Assembly (NCBI RefSeq): GCF_014805625.2
Contig: NW_023998414.1
Location: 23,894,029 to 23,958,028 of the forward strand
Direction: 5' to 3'
Length of the DNA: 64,000 nucleotides
Origin: Glossina fuscipes
Lineage: Eukaryota; Arthropoda; Insecta; Diptera; Glossinidae
In this document: positions 27,301 through 40,349 of the stretch, one piece after another
Position numbering within the stretch: position 1 is the first letter of the stretch
Layout: the number at the start of each line of letters is the position of its first letter
Program-made: the position numbers and the translations under genes
Notes under the pieces: generated by a model
What the model was told of the DNA's origin: nothing
The model's database searches: none
The model's input: only the letters and a program-made list of their open reading frames with translations

Positions 27301-30300
27301 TTTCATATTCAATCCGTTAATGAATCAAAAATTAAACTTGGAAGGGTAATCACCCTTCCCATCTATATTTTCCAAACTCACTTTGTTTGCAAACATATTA
27401 TTCTTAACGATTTTTATGGGGTAATATTTAAAATGGCTACATTTTTGATGCAGTGATCTTTTCAAAATGGACTTGTTAGGTGGATGTGTTATGGTAAAGA
27501 TGCTATGACACAATTCATTTTTAATAATGTTCATCCTCTTGTCCTCAACTACAATATTTCGAAAATTCTTTAGCATATTGCAGATTGGTAATCACAAAAA
27601 AAAAAAAAAAAAAATACACCGTCTTACTACGTATGGACAGACAATGCACCAACTCGATATACCCTCTAGCGCAAATATTGGAGCGTGGTTTCAAAGGCTT
27701 TTAAATTATGCTAACGAATTTCTAGGACAAAGTAGTTTTTTATATATGTGATGATCTTTGTAAATATATATGAGAGAAATATTTACATAAACGTTAGAAG
27801 AGAAACATCTTTTTAACAAATTTCTCCTAAAAAATAACAAAAATTTTTTTTGTTTTATAAACATATGATCGAAGTTTCGCGTCCGATTAATTTCAGGGAT
27901 CTGCTTGACCTACCTGTCTAAACCTAAGCTGATAAACGATTATCGCTGTTTAATTTAATGGACATCAAAAATCGTGGAGTAAATTTTGTTAGATACTGTG
28001 AAAAAAACCAGGTGCAATCATATATCGTATAATACTTAAAACTGGGTTTGCTTGATAAGCAAAATAAAAATTAAAAGAAAAAAAAACAATGTTTTTCAAA
28101 ATAATTACAAAAACAGAAAGATACGTAAAAGTAAGTTACAAATATTCTTAGTGTTCATAAAAAATTTGAAAAAAAGTTTCAAAAAAAATTTCTAGTCTAT
28201 ATACGCATGCATACAATAAGGAAATAGATATAAGAATTTGTTAGGAATTTTGTAGAAAATAACTTTAATATTTACAAATATATATGTATGTATGTATGTA
28301 TGTATATTGAACACAGACAATCGGTATGCATGCATAAACGTGATTAAACATGCTTAAACGTGCAGTACACTAAACTAAAGAGTGAAAGATAATAACTGCA
28401 TATGTAAATAAATAAATGAATAAATAAAAAGAAGAAGAAGAAGAAGATGAAGAAGAAGAAGAAAAGGAAAGGAAAAGGAAAAAGAAGATGAAGAAGAGAG
28501 ATTTACTTACGACAACTGATCTCATCACTGCCATCTCTGCACTGAGGCTTGCCATCGCACACCTGCGTTTTCGGTACACAGCCACCGCCTTGTACACATT
28601 TAAACTGTTTATATGTACATTATATATACATACACATGATTATGATAGTATTGAAATACATTTACAATATTTCCCAATAAAAGAAATATTCTGAAAAATT
28701 CAGAAAATCTCTTCAACTCTTACCTTATCATTGCTACAATTGCATAGACCGTAACTTTCATCATCATAACGCGCACAGTCTCGTACACCATCACAAACAC
28801 TCTCTAATGGTATACAAGCGCCATTCTCACACATAAATTCCATACTAAGACATGTTTTCTTAGCTAAATGTTGTGAATTGAGTTTCATTTTTTTTTGTTT
28901 TTTTTTTTTGTTTTTTAATTTCATGATGATTTTGAAGTATAGATGAAGAGAAAATGATGAATCATGAAGACCAGTCATAATCAGAAATTTTTACCAGAAA
29001 TTCGATTTGAAAGAGGAAGAGAAGTATGTGTTTTTAGAGAGCCATACAAAAAAACAAAAAAAAANNNNNNNNNNNNNNNNNNNNNNNNNNNNNNNNNNNN
29101 NNNNNNNNNNNNNNNNNNNNNNNNNNNNNNNNNNNNNNNNNNNNNNNNNNNNNNNNNNNNNNNNNNNNNNNNNNNNNNNNNNNNNNNNNNNNNNNNNNNN
29201 NNNNNNNNNNNNNNNNNNNNNNNNNNNNNNNNNNNNNNNNNNNNNNNNNNNNNNNNNNNNNNNNNNNNNNNNNNNNNNNNNNNNNNNNNNNNNNNNNNNN
29301 NNNNNNNNNNNNNNNNNNNNNNNNNNNNNNNNNNNNNNNNNNNNNNNNNNNNNNNNNNNNNNNNNNNNNNNNNNNNNNNNNNNNNNNNNNNNNNNNNNNN
29401 NNNNNNNNNNNNNNNNNNNNNNNNNNNNNNNNNNNNNNNNNNNNNNNNNNNNNNNNNNNNNNNNAACAAAAGAAGAGAAAAAAGCAAAATGAGTGAAATT
29501 TATGAAATTTTCTTGTAGTCAAAAATAAAGATCGATTGAATAGTTGAAATTATACTTAAATAGAAGAATAATAAAGTATTAGAAATGCTGCTAGTTATAA
29601 TTAAAAAGTTAAGAAATGCCATCAAAAGACAAATAGAACAAAAAAGTGTTTTTTGTTTTCGGTCGTGTTGTGTTTCGTAAGAAAACAAAAGTAAGAAAAT
29701 CATTTTTTGCAAAATTTAGAAATAAACGGTAAGTCACACTTATGACGTCCACTCTCTTTTGCTGTTGTTTAACCTTCAATTCTCACATTTTAACGCATAC
29801 AAAAAGTTCTTTAGCAAAACAAACTCTATTTTGTTCAAAAAATATACCATCAACTCATCGGCGAGATGCCAAGTTATTGAGAGTGACATTTAATTTGACA
29901 GCTATAAATTTCTCTTAGCCTCTTGCACCTTCTTCTTTTTCATTTTTGTTCGTGTTAGCTTTCTTTGACATCCCGACTTGTCCATGTGTTTAATAAATCA
30001 GGAAATTCGGACCAGGTATACCTGTTCTTTCGCAGTGGTCGCTAATGGTCGTTGCAGTCGGTCCTTATAGCAATTGTCCGAATGTCTTATAAAAATTAAT
30101 CGAATAAGTTATGAGATAAATCGAATTAACGTTACCTTCTCAATAAGATACAAATTTAAGCTGTTAAGAGAATATTGTGATAATTGCGCCGAAATGAAAT
30201 ATATTTTCAAAACTCGGATATCTTTTTATATAATTTGCACCTTTTCTCACTTCCTCGTTGGGTGAAAAGAAAGTAAGTGGATCACTTTGACCAGTGGTAT

Positions 30301-33300
30301 CACGAAGGCGGTGCAATATGCCAGCTAATCAATGAAAAATTCCAATTGTTGAGATGAAAGCCCTAGGACTTTTAATCAAAGATCCTGTATATAATATCTT
30401 TAAATATATTATTGCGCGTTGTTTTTTTTTTTTTTATTTTTTATTTTTTAAAGATTTTTCAAGTCATTTTAATTTTGTTACTTTTGTTTTCCTATTCATT
30501 CGGCATATATGTATGTATGGAATGAGTGAGTATTTAAAGTGTTAATCATGTGCGTAATCATGTGTTTTTGTTAAAACATGCCTTGCATAGGGGGAAATAT
30601 AAAATAAATTTTTTTTAAAAATTTGTTTGAAAATTTTGAAATTTTTTTTTGGATATTTTTAAACCAATTACACCTGAAACCTACGCGGAGCTTGCGTTGT
30701 TGTTGTTCTAGGGTACATATATCGATATCTCGGAGTACTTGTGGCGATAGTGGTCGATGTTGTTTTTCTTGGCCAATACGAATTGCTGATATTCCATTTG
30801 GGTTTCATTGTCGTGGGGGGTATAGTATGTATAACATTGTCTGGCGGCCGATCGGTTATGGGCCGCTCTTGAGATCCTCGAACATATTTATCACAATCCT
30901 CTTCATCGCTTAAATCATTGCAATGATAGAGACCATCGCATCGAAACCGTAAAGGAACACAAACATTATTGGCGCAACGGAATTTATCGGCCGGACAAGG
31001 ATTACGTTGATTGGCATTTTCATAGATGTTCGGATGATAAAAAGAATAATCATTGATATCTAATTCATGTATACCGCCCAGTACATTGAAAGACGATGAT
31101 GACGATGATGATGATGATGATCGCCGAGGAGATAACGAATTGAGAGTTGTATACGAATAGTGATCGTATTTGCGTCTTAGCTCATCATCTTCGTAGTTTC
31201 GATTTACATTATTGCCATCTTTTATTTCTATGTATAATAATCAGTGTAATCATACCGCATGCATATCCAGTCGGTTTGAATACAAAAGATTAAGGATGAT
31301 TTTATGATTCAAAAAAAAATTATTTTTTTTCGATTTAAAATTTTCAGTGCAAAGATGTTTTAGGAGACATGCATTTGTTGTTTTAATTTTGCATTATTAT
31401 GTTAATAGTATCAGCCAATCAAGACGATGTTGTTGTTGTTTTGTTGTGTCCACAGCCGAGTTTATGATTTTAATTTTTTTTTAAATTTTTAAATATATTT
31501 TTTACAGTGTTGTTAATTTGTTGTTTTAATTTTTTATGAACCACAACCATAAAGAGTTTTTTTTTTTTTTTTTTGGTTTTGTTTTGTTTTTGTTTTTGTT
31601 TTTTTTTAAATTGTAAAAAACATTTCAAAAAAGAAACGAAAAGAAATTCAAAATCGATTAATATTTTGAAGAAATCAAAATTATACTTTAGATGTGCATA
31701 AAAGACAACAAAGCAAAGTAAATTTTAAATTTCATTATTCACAAAATTACCAACACCAAAAGAACACATTTAAAGAAAAATTTCGCACAAAAAATAACAA
31801 AAATTAATTAGAATTAATTAGAAAGGAAGAAAGAAAAAAAAAAAAAAAATACTTTGAAATACGTGCAGCTCAACGGGGACCGCGATGTCACAATTATTAT
31901 TAAACACAACAAGTTACCGTGAGCCGGGTTGCGTTTTTCAAATTAAAATAAAAATATTATTTTTAAATTTTAAGTTTGTTAAAAAGCCAAACGTAAACGA
32001 AAATAATAATAAAAAAACCAAAAAAAAAAAACATTTAAAAACATTTTTTACTTTTTTCCCTTTAGTGATTCGTGTTTACTATTGTTGCTCCTTATCATTT
32101 TCATATATAATACGGCAAATGCATTAGAATAACATAGGTTATAAGTTAATTGAAAAGTTTGCGCAGCATTACAAGAAGCTGTCATGTGCATAAATAAATC
32201 GTTACCGGTTTATTTATGAAAAAAAAAAGAGAACAACCCGTTCATTTCAAGGTAAGCGAAGAAGATGATAATTAATTGAAAGTATTGTTCATCTACCGCC
32301 TGCGACATTTTCGAATTTTTCTTACAAAATGTGAGATACGCAAACAATTGATGATGCCATCTATGTAAGCACACATATTTTGGATACCATCATTACATAA
32401 TATATTTCAGAGAGAAATGTTTGATGAGTGCAGCATCGATGGTCGGACATATTTCACTTCAATGCTACTGACTTATCTTGAACGTGTCTTCTAATATGAA
32501 TACGAGCGTCGTTGCGCTGATCATTTAATCTATAATTCTTTTCCGCAAATTGTAGTCTTGTAGTTTTACCTTGAATGCTTGACATGATTGCTTAAGTTGC
32601 TTTTGAAGTCATCAGATAATCTCCCTGAGAATATTCGATCATTATTGTTAATTGGTTCTCTTAAGTCTCTGATTATCACGTGTTGCGCTTCCTACAACGT
32701 GTAGTGCCCATTTCTCATCATTCGTGACAGTTCAACTTCACTTTCTTTCAAGTCAAGCTCAAGTTAATGTAATACTTCGCAGCTGTGACACTTTTTTGGC
32801 ACAAAATCTGAATGCAATCGAAAGCCATGTTTAGTACACTTTTCACCGGATTACTATGAACTCTCACAGGAATTTTAAAGATAGTAATTGCAAAGTTCGA
32901 TGGATGCTCAAAAACCGATCTCGACCTATTCAAATGTCTGGTATATGCTTGAAATACTTTCATGCTTTATATGAATTTTAATAGAGTTTCAAAGTGTTGG
33001 AACGCATTTCAAAAGGCATGAAATATTTTTTAGCGGCTAAATTTTTCTGTTTTAAAATTAACAATTCCGAAATAGATAGGTAAGTTATTTCGTCGTTTGT
33101 TGAAGTTCAACAAGTATCACTGCTAAGTGGATGAATGACAATTGAATAACTTTAGTTGAAACTGTAATTGTGGGGTGGAGTTCCGTGGCCGTCTTAAATG
33201 AAAGCTTTGTTCCCGGTTTAAAAGAAAAACTCTACAGTTGACAGTTTCTTGCTTTGGAAGAATGGAAACTCTAGAAAAGATAATTGTCAATCTGAATAGC

Positions 33301-35419
33301 AACAATAGAACACTAGAGGGATACTATTATCATTATTTTGCGAAAGAGAGAGCCGGCCTGCGCGCTAAAAAGGACAAAGATATAGCGACATAAGTTTTCC
33401 GAGCCAGCAAACCTTGAAGCCGATAGGTGAATAAGTAACACAACAATATCATTTTCAATTCAATTCAATTTTGATACACGATAGATTAAGTATGTATGAA
33501 TGTATGGAACACAGTTCACAATTCAGAATCCTTTACTGAACTGGTTTAAACCTGTCTATCGATCTGATATGTTGATGACATTCGGTAAACTAAGATGTCT
33601 TCTGCCGAAGACGAGTTGTCCGTTTTCCAACGCAGAGTATTTTCATATCTTTGAGGACTTTCTCCACTGATATGACCATTAAATCTAGATGAGTTCCGTT
33701 AAAAGGAGATTGGATCGGATCATTTTTACGACTGTTCCCAAATATGATTGAGTATTTTGATAAAAATATATAAATATAAAAATAGGTCCATAGCTATATT
33801 TAAATATAAAATAGATGGACAAGATTGGTTGGTTTTATGGTTTTCCTTCCCTATAAGCATTCTTATGAAAAGTAAGCCTTTATATGATGAAAAAAAAAAA
33901 AAAAAAAAAAAAACAAAGTCAGTTGAGACTGGAGAGTATATTACGGTTGATTGAAAAGTTTTAGCCCGTTTTTTTTAAGACAAGGCCCATCGACAAAGAT
34001 CATAAAAGTCTTTTCCCAATGGCCGAATGATGGAAATTACGCTCGAGTGTCCATTATATTCATCAGATTGGAAATCGTTCGACTTTTGATTTTTATCAAA
34101 CCAAATCATTTAACAGTGAATAGAGAGGTAATTTGATGGACTTCCATCAAACTATATCAGCCACGGAATAAATTAAACAGAGTATGGTTAGACAACGTGG
34201 TACTATCTTCAGCTTGATAGAAGAATTCTTCTTCTTTTTTTATTTTCAGCAAAGCATAATATTTGTTTTTATGGTATATTTCGCTCCGCGAACTTTTCAA
34301 TTTGCAATTTATATATAAATATAATGCTTTAGTAAATAATGCGCTTTTTTTTTATGGTAATTTGCTTTTTTGTAACTTTTGAAGTAAGAACTATGTTTAC
34401 TGCTACCAACACCACGATTAGTCAGTTATTTTACTTAAGTGATTTCTTCGTATTTTCAATTTTGTTTAGTTAAAAAGAATTCTTTTCTCATCACACCTCT
34501 TTTTCAAAACCTCTTTCTTTCTAAATTAATTGAGTAGTATTAGCAAAAAGGTGCAATTTTTACTCTCCATTGCCCAGAGTTACTGATATTTAGTGAAATT
34601 TTAATTTATTTTCAGGATTAAATTTTTTTTTTTTACTTTTGACTTTGCTCTTCGTTTTATTTCTAAAAATTTTAATATTTTTGAACTAAAGTATTCACAA
34701 ACTACTCAGGCGGAGGGAATAATTATATTCAGTAAATAAATATTTACACTCTACATCCCTTATGATCTAAGCGTATATCAAGTTGGTGTGGACGTACGCA
34801 ACACCTACAAGGACTTCAGGTAAGCCCATCTTTTATTATAACGATCGATTAGGAAACACTTTCTGATTTGATTTAAGTGTGTCTGTCCGTCTGTCCGTCT
34901 GCTCTTCTTCGTTTCTTATGTTCTACCTATAGACCGTAATTTGTCCGATATTTTAGTGAAACTTGCTACACTGATGTATTTTGTTGCAAAAAACGAACGC
35001 TATCGCAAATGACTCAGATCGGACCACTTTCCCGATCACTTCCTATCTAAAGTCTGACTTTGAAAAGTCGTTACGAATAACTGTATTAAGCGAAGTGTTC
35101 TAAAGTATTTAGTCGGGAGTTTATTTGTTTTTATTAGCTTAAGTGTCAAGATGATGTGCGTGTGCAAGATTTTAAATGTGGTCATAAAAGGAAGTGCGCA
35201 AAGGAAAAATAGACATTATTGAAAGAGAATTCAAGTTTTTCATTCGAAAACTCGCCGATTAAATAAAACTTAAAACTTTCAAAAATATTAAAAACTCCTA
35301 CAATAAACTATTTCTCTGACTATGTATAAAGATGTAGGCTCTAAGGGTTTTCTGAGGTACAAATTTGCTTCAGTCACTCTGCGTACTGCAGTTGTTGTTT
35401 TTTGTTAATATCTTTCAAA

Positions 35420-35450
<31 letters not shown>

Positions 35451-37123
35451 CAATACTTATACATACGTTTAATGACTTTCTCAAATTTATTATGTTTGCT
35501 TCAATACAAAAAAAAGAATTACTAAAGAAATGCTTGCTCGTTGGAATAAACATTTAGAAATACGGATCACAGACCCAGAATGGCAGAATGAACAACATTA
35601 GGTGAATGAGACGACCGTATTTGATCGCTCATTAAATCTTGGTAATCTTAAAATCGCAAGAATTAAGATACGTCGGCGAACCTTGCAGAGTCTCAAAAAG
35701 TACGAAGTCAATCATCTTTGCCGCTAATTTTAGTAATTTGCTTAATATGCATGATCGCTTTTAACGATATATCGAGAATGAAATGCTTTTCGCATATAAT
35801 TTTCGTTGCGCTTACCTCAAGAAAATCCGAAACTTAAACTCTTAACATGAATGTAATTACAAATGCGGCTTTTCCATTATTCGCTAAGCTGTGTAATACC
35901 ATCGGCATTTAGCATTACATTGAAAGTTTCACTAAATTGTAAGTATTGTACATTGTATATATGTATGTATGTTCCTGGTTCTTGGTTTTAATTCTAAAAA
36001 AAATGTTCATTTTCTTTTTATTATTTTGTTTAGCGAATAGTGGAACATATATATGAGAATATTTGATAAGTATAATGTTGACCCGTTAAAAGAGCTGAGA
36101 GACGTTAATGCAAACAATAATACGTTAACAAGTTATGTTCTGATATGTCGGAGATTCGAAAACGTTTATAACCATTGTTCTCAAGTAGACTAAATAACTT
36201 AAAAAATTTGAAAAATTTATAAAAATCATCATAAAAAGTAATGGAACGACAAAGTTGACTATCAACGAATAATGATCGGAACAGAAGTTACTCATTAAAC
36301 TACTATTCCCACTACTATTACATGATTCCATTATAAATTCTCATCTACGTACAACTGTTCCTAATATGTTTGGGTTACCCCGGTCACCTTTTTTTCATAG
36401 TTTCACCTAAGCTATATTGGATAAATATTTAAAAAAATAAATCGACAAATAAAAAATGTTTAATAATTCTATTATTACTAATTTGGAAAGTAAAAAAAAA
36501 TGGCGAGCTAAAATTTAATTTAAATCGAAAGAATCCGTTTGAGTTTGTATTCTATCGATTAATGAACCTTATAAGTTTAAAATTAAGAGAAAACTGCGAG
36601 TGATCAAAAAGTTTATACATTTTATTGTTTATTTGATAACAAGTAAAAACACGATAGTCATCGACACCCCGCCATTAAATGCTCCATATCGCCCTATAGT
36701 AATTCATATAATGAGGTGGTTGCAAAAATGGTCCAAACTGCACCACTTTAAATAGCGTTCGTTTTCGAATGAAAACGGGCCAGTGCACGCTCTATAAATT
36801 GAACACAAGAAAACAAGACGGACAGACACACTTATATGAAATCAGAAAGTGAATCTAAATCGATCTGTGACCCTATCATAAGCGTTTCTGGATGATGCAT
36901 ACATTCGCGCTTATTTAGTATACTTTTATATGATAGGTGGTGTAGAGTATGAAAATTGCCTGAGAATTTGATATTTGTGTGCAAGAAAAACCAAGTTGTT
37001 AATCATTAACTTGAAGAGAATTTCTCTATTTAAAACTTTCCTTACGAAAATCTCAATTGAAATGAAAAATTTGTCCGTCAAAATTTTCAATTTATATGCG
37101 AATAGAACTTGGAATCACACATA

Positions 37124-37159
<36 letters not shown>

Positions 37160-37566
37160 GATATTTATATATATATATATTTATATATATATATATTTAT
37201 ATATATGTATCTATGTATGCATACTTATATATATATATATTTATGTTTATTATAACCAACACCCATTTAGACCAACACAATTAGACATATACAGATAGAT
37301 TGGATATAAACATCGAAAACATCCAGTAGAGCAGCATAGTTTGGCTTTAACTTACCGCAGTCGATTTCATCTGAATAATCAGAACAATCATATATATGAT
37401 TGCATACCTCACGATAGGGTATGCATTGACCGTTATTGCAACGAAATTCATTAAATTTGCAATAATCATCATTGTCACCGCCTAAGGCGTATTAAGAAAT
37501 ATAAAACATTAGAATGCAAAACATAAAGGTGCAGGAAAGTCATTATATATGTGCAAAGACAGAGAA

Positions 37567-37631
<65 letters not shown>

Positions 37632-40307
37632 TATATATATAGAGAGAGAGAGAGAGCATTCCGTGCATAAAAGGAAGAAAATTATAAAAAATACAAAAAT
37701 AGAAAAAAAAAAAATTTGCTGTAAATTTTTTTCAAAAAAAACTTTTCATTTCATACAACAACACTATCTACTATATATAATATTATATATAATATTAATG
37801 ATGCATTGTTTAAATGAATTAATGAAAGCCGTGATTAATCTTGAAAAAATCTTTGCCTTATTGAAAGCGTGCTTCTTAACATGTTACTCATGTCTTTATT
37901 TGATTTGATATCAAAAAAATTAAAAAAAAAACAAAATTCATTGCAATTTAATGAATGTACTGATCTCATTTATCTGAGGTGTTTAATTTATTTTATAGAA
38001 AATATTAAGCATGCGCATATTTTTTCTTTTTCTTTTCTATAATCAGTAGAAAAAAATTTAAAAAAATGAAAAGCATTATATGCAAACATTTTTTTATATG
38101 CAAAAATAAGAAAGAAAAAAAAAAGAAAGAAATGAATAGTAATAATAAATAAAAAATGCAAATGAACACTTAAAAGCATTAGAACGGAAAAGTGAAAAGA
38201 ACGAAGGGAATCGCACATGTTTTTGCAAATCTGTGATATGCATACCAATTGATCGGTATTCGTGTGATGTGAATGAATGACTGACTGGTTTAACAACCGA
38301 AAACATGAAAGGGAATTATATTTCTTTTCTTATCAGATTGGCAATGTGTTGCTGTCGCCTTACTAATGATTTTATTACGTTTCAAAGAAGAAGCTTTGAA
38401 GAAGATATGTCGTCTTTTAAGTATGGACTAGCTGAGGACTGAAACGTGTTTTTTAATTTAGATCTCTATAGATAATTCAATGATCAGAAGGGGCTTATCT
38501 AAGTAGCATAGATCGGCTTTCAAATCTCTTGACTTTTGTAAAGAGCGACTAGAACAATCTTGTGCATTATATGATGTGTGATGGTCGGAAAGCATAACAG
38601 GATTGGTTCAAATCTAACTCTTCTAACTAATCTTAATTGCTGGCCATTGAAATCGATTAAAAGGCAAAACATCCTGTACACAGAATAACTTAGACTGGAA
38701 ATACATGGGTCAATTTTGCTAAGCTATCATTAGCTGCTATATTTTCCTAACCAGCAGATTGTAGTTAACTCAGCTTTAACATGGAACTGATTTTTTTTTT
38801 ATTTTTTTTTTTTATACGGAAACTGGTAAAACCGTTCTCACCATAAATAATATATTGATTTTATTATCTCTATACGACTTTGCCTATTCTCACCAATGAT
38901 AACTTTTTACATGCAAGGGTAAGACAGTTTTTGTCAGACATTAACTTGAAATTGTACTGAAAAATGTATCGGAACGACGTAACCAATTTGAGCAGCAATT
39001 ATCTCAATCGGACAGTAATAAATGATTGAAAGTTGGCAATAAAAAACCGAGAATGAATGAAAAATTATACAATTCGTAGAATTCTTAATCTGGGCGATGG
39101 ATATTGGAAATTGTCGTTAAGGGGAGTAAAGATTTGCTACTTATTTAATATAACTTAAAATTCAAATATCAGGTCTCATCTTTATTGTATTTATTATCCT
39201 TAGGAGTGTACATCAAATTAAGGGCTAAACTGTACTTCTTCTCGAATAAAGCGTCCAACTATACTTAATATTTTGAAGTGATCTCTTAAGCATAGCTTGG
39301 AAAATGTTCTTTGCAGTATAGATCAAAGCTGGACTTATGCACGTAGTGAGCGTTCAAGGTCTGTCTACTCATAAGTTTTAAATTTGTTTTATTTTTATTT
39401 CTCTCAAATTTCGAATCGCATTATAATAAGGAAATTGGCCCATGTTTAGAAAAATATATTAGCGTTATTGCAGTTTAGGACTTTAAAAATAGAATCCGAT
39501 TTCTTCAACTTAATTATTTAAAGCTTTTTATAAATTGTTTACGCATTTTTTATTTAAAACATTTCTGATTTCTCACCATCGCAATTCCTTTCATCGGATA
39601 TATCTTCGGGACAATCCAAATTGCCATTACATCTCAAACGTTTACTAATGCAAGTGCCATCATCACATTGCCATTTATCGTGTAAGCAGGCTAAAGGACA
39701 AATTTTTTTTTGAATTTAAAATAATTATGAAAATGATGAAAAGAAAAATCAAAACACAAACATACGACATCCTTCTTCATCCGAACGATCACCTGGACAG
39801 TCGACATGACCGTCACATCGTAGTACTATCGATATACAGGATAAATCACGGCATGTGAATTTGCCCTTTGGGCAAAAATATTTTAATTTCGGAACAACTA
39901 ATGCGAGAATTTTTTTTTTTTTTTTTTTTTTTTTTAAGCATTAATGAAAATGTTACAAAGAAAGTGTAAAGAGAAGAAGAAAGAGATGAAGTTAGATGAG
40001 CAATGAGATATGTTGATTATATATATATATATATATGTATAAATGTATATACATATACTGAGAAAATAAGTAAAAATTATACTTACTACTATCGCAATGT
40101 TCCTCGTCATCTCCATCGATGCAATCATTGAAGCCATCACACAATTTCGATTCACTTATACAATTCATACCATCTCTACACTGATATTCAATGCTACTAC
40201 ATTCATCCGCTATTATAACGGCACATAAGCATTTAAGTTAGTTTACATACAAATTTTTGGTTAAAAAAAAAAAAAGAAAAAAATTGTTGTTTTCATGCAA
40301 TAAGTTT

Positions 40308-40349
<42 letters not shown>

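Larger units (their letters stand above)
31228..37355 (-). other. trol intron between exons 5 and 6
   Basis: A 6.1 kb intron, the longest between recognised exons. It contains two copies of the dispersed repeat in opposite orientation (34735-35115 and 36640-36960), a 29-T run at 35422-35450 and (AT)n at 37127-37239. No further LDLa signature was found in it on the minus strand. Confidence 0.7.

Noticed and set aside
28964..29522. Open frames of 160-184 residues on both strands
   Set aside because: They run through the 400-N gap and are artefacts.
30668..30685. CAG|GTGTAA as donor of exon 6
   Set aside because: It would leave phase 0, while exon 7 enters in phase 1. The GTAGGT site nine bases earlier keeps the frame.
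37549..37908. 119-residue plus-strand frame with Glu/Arg repeats
   Set aside because: It is the translation of the (GA)n microsatellite followed by AT-rich sequence.
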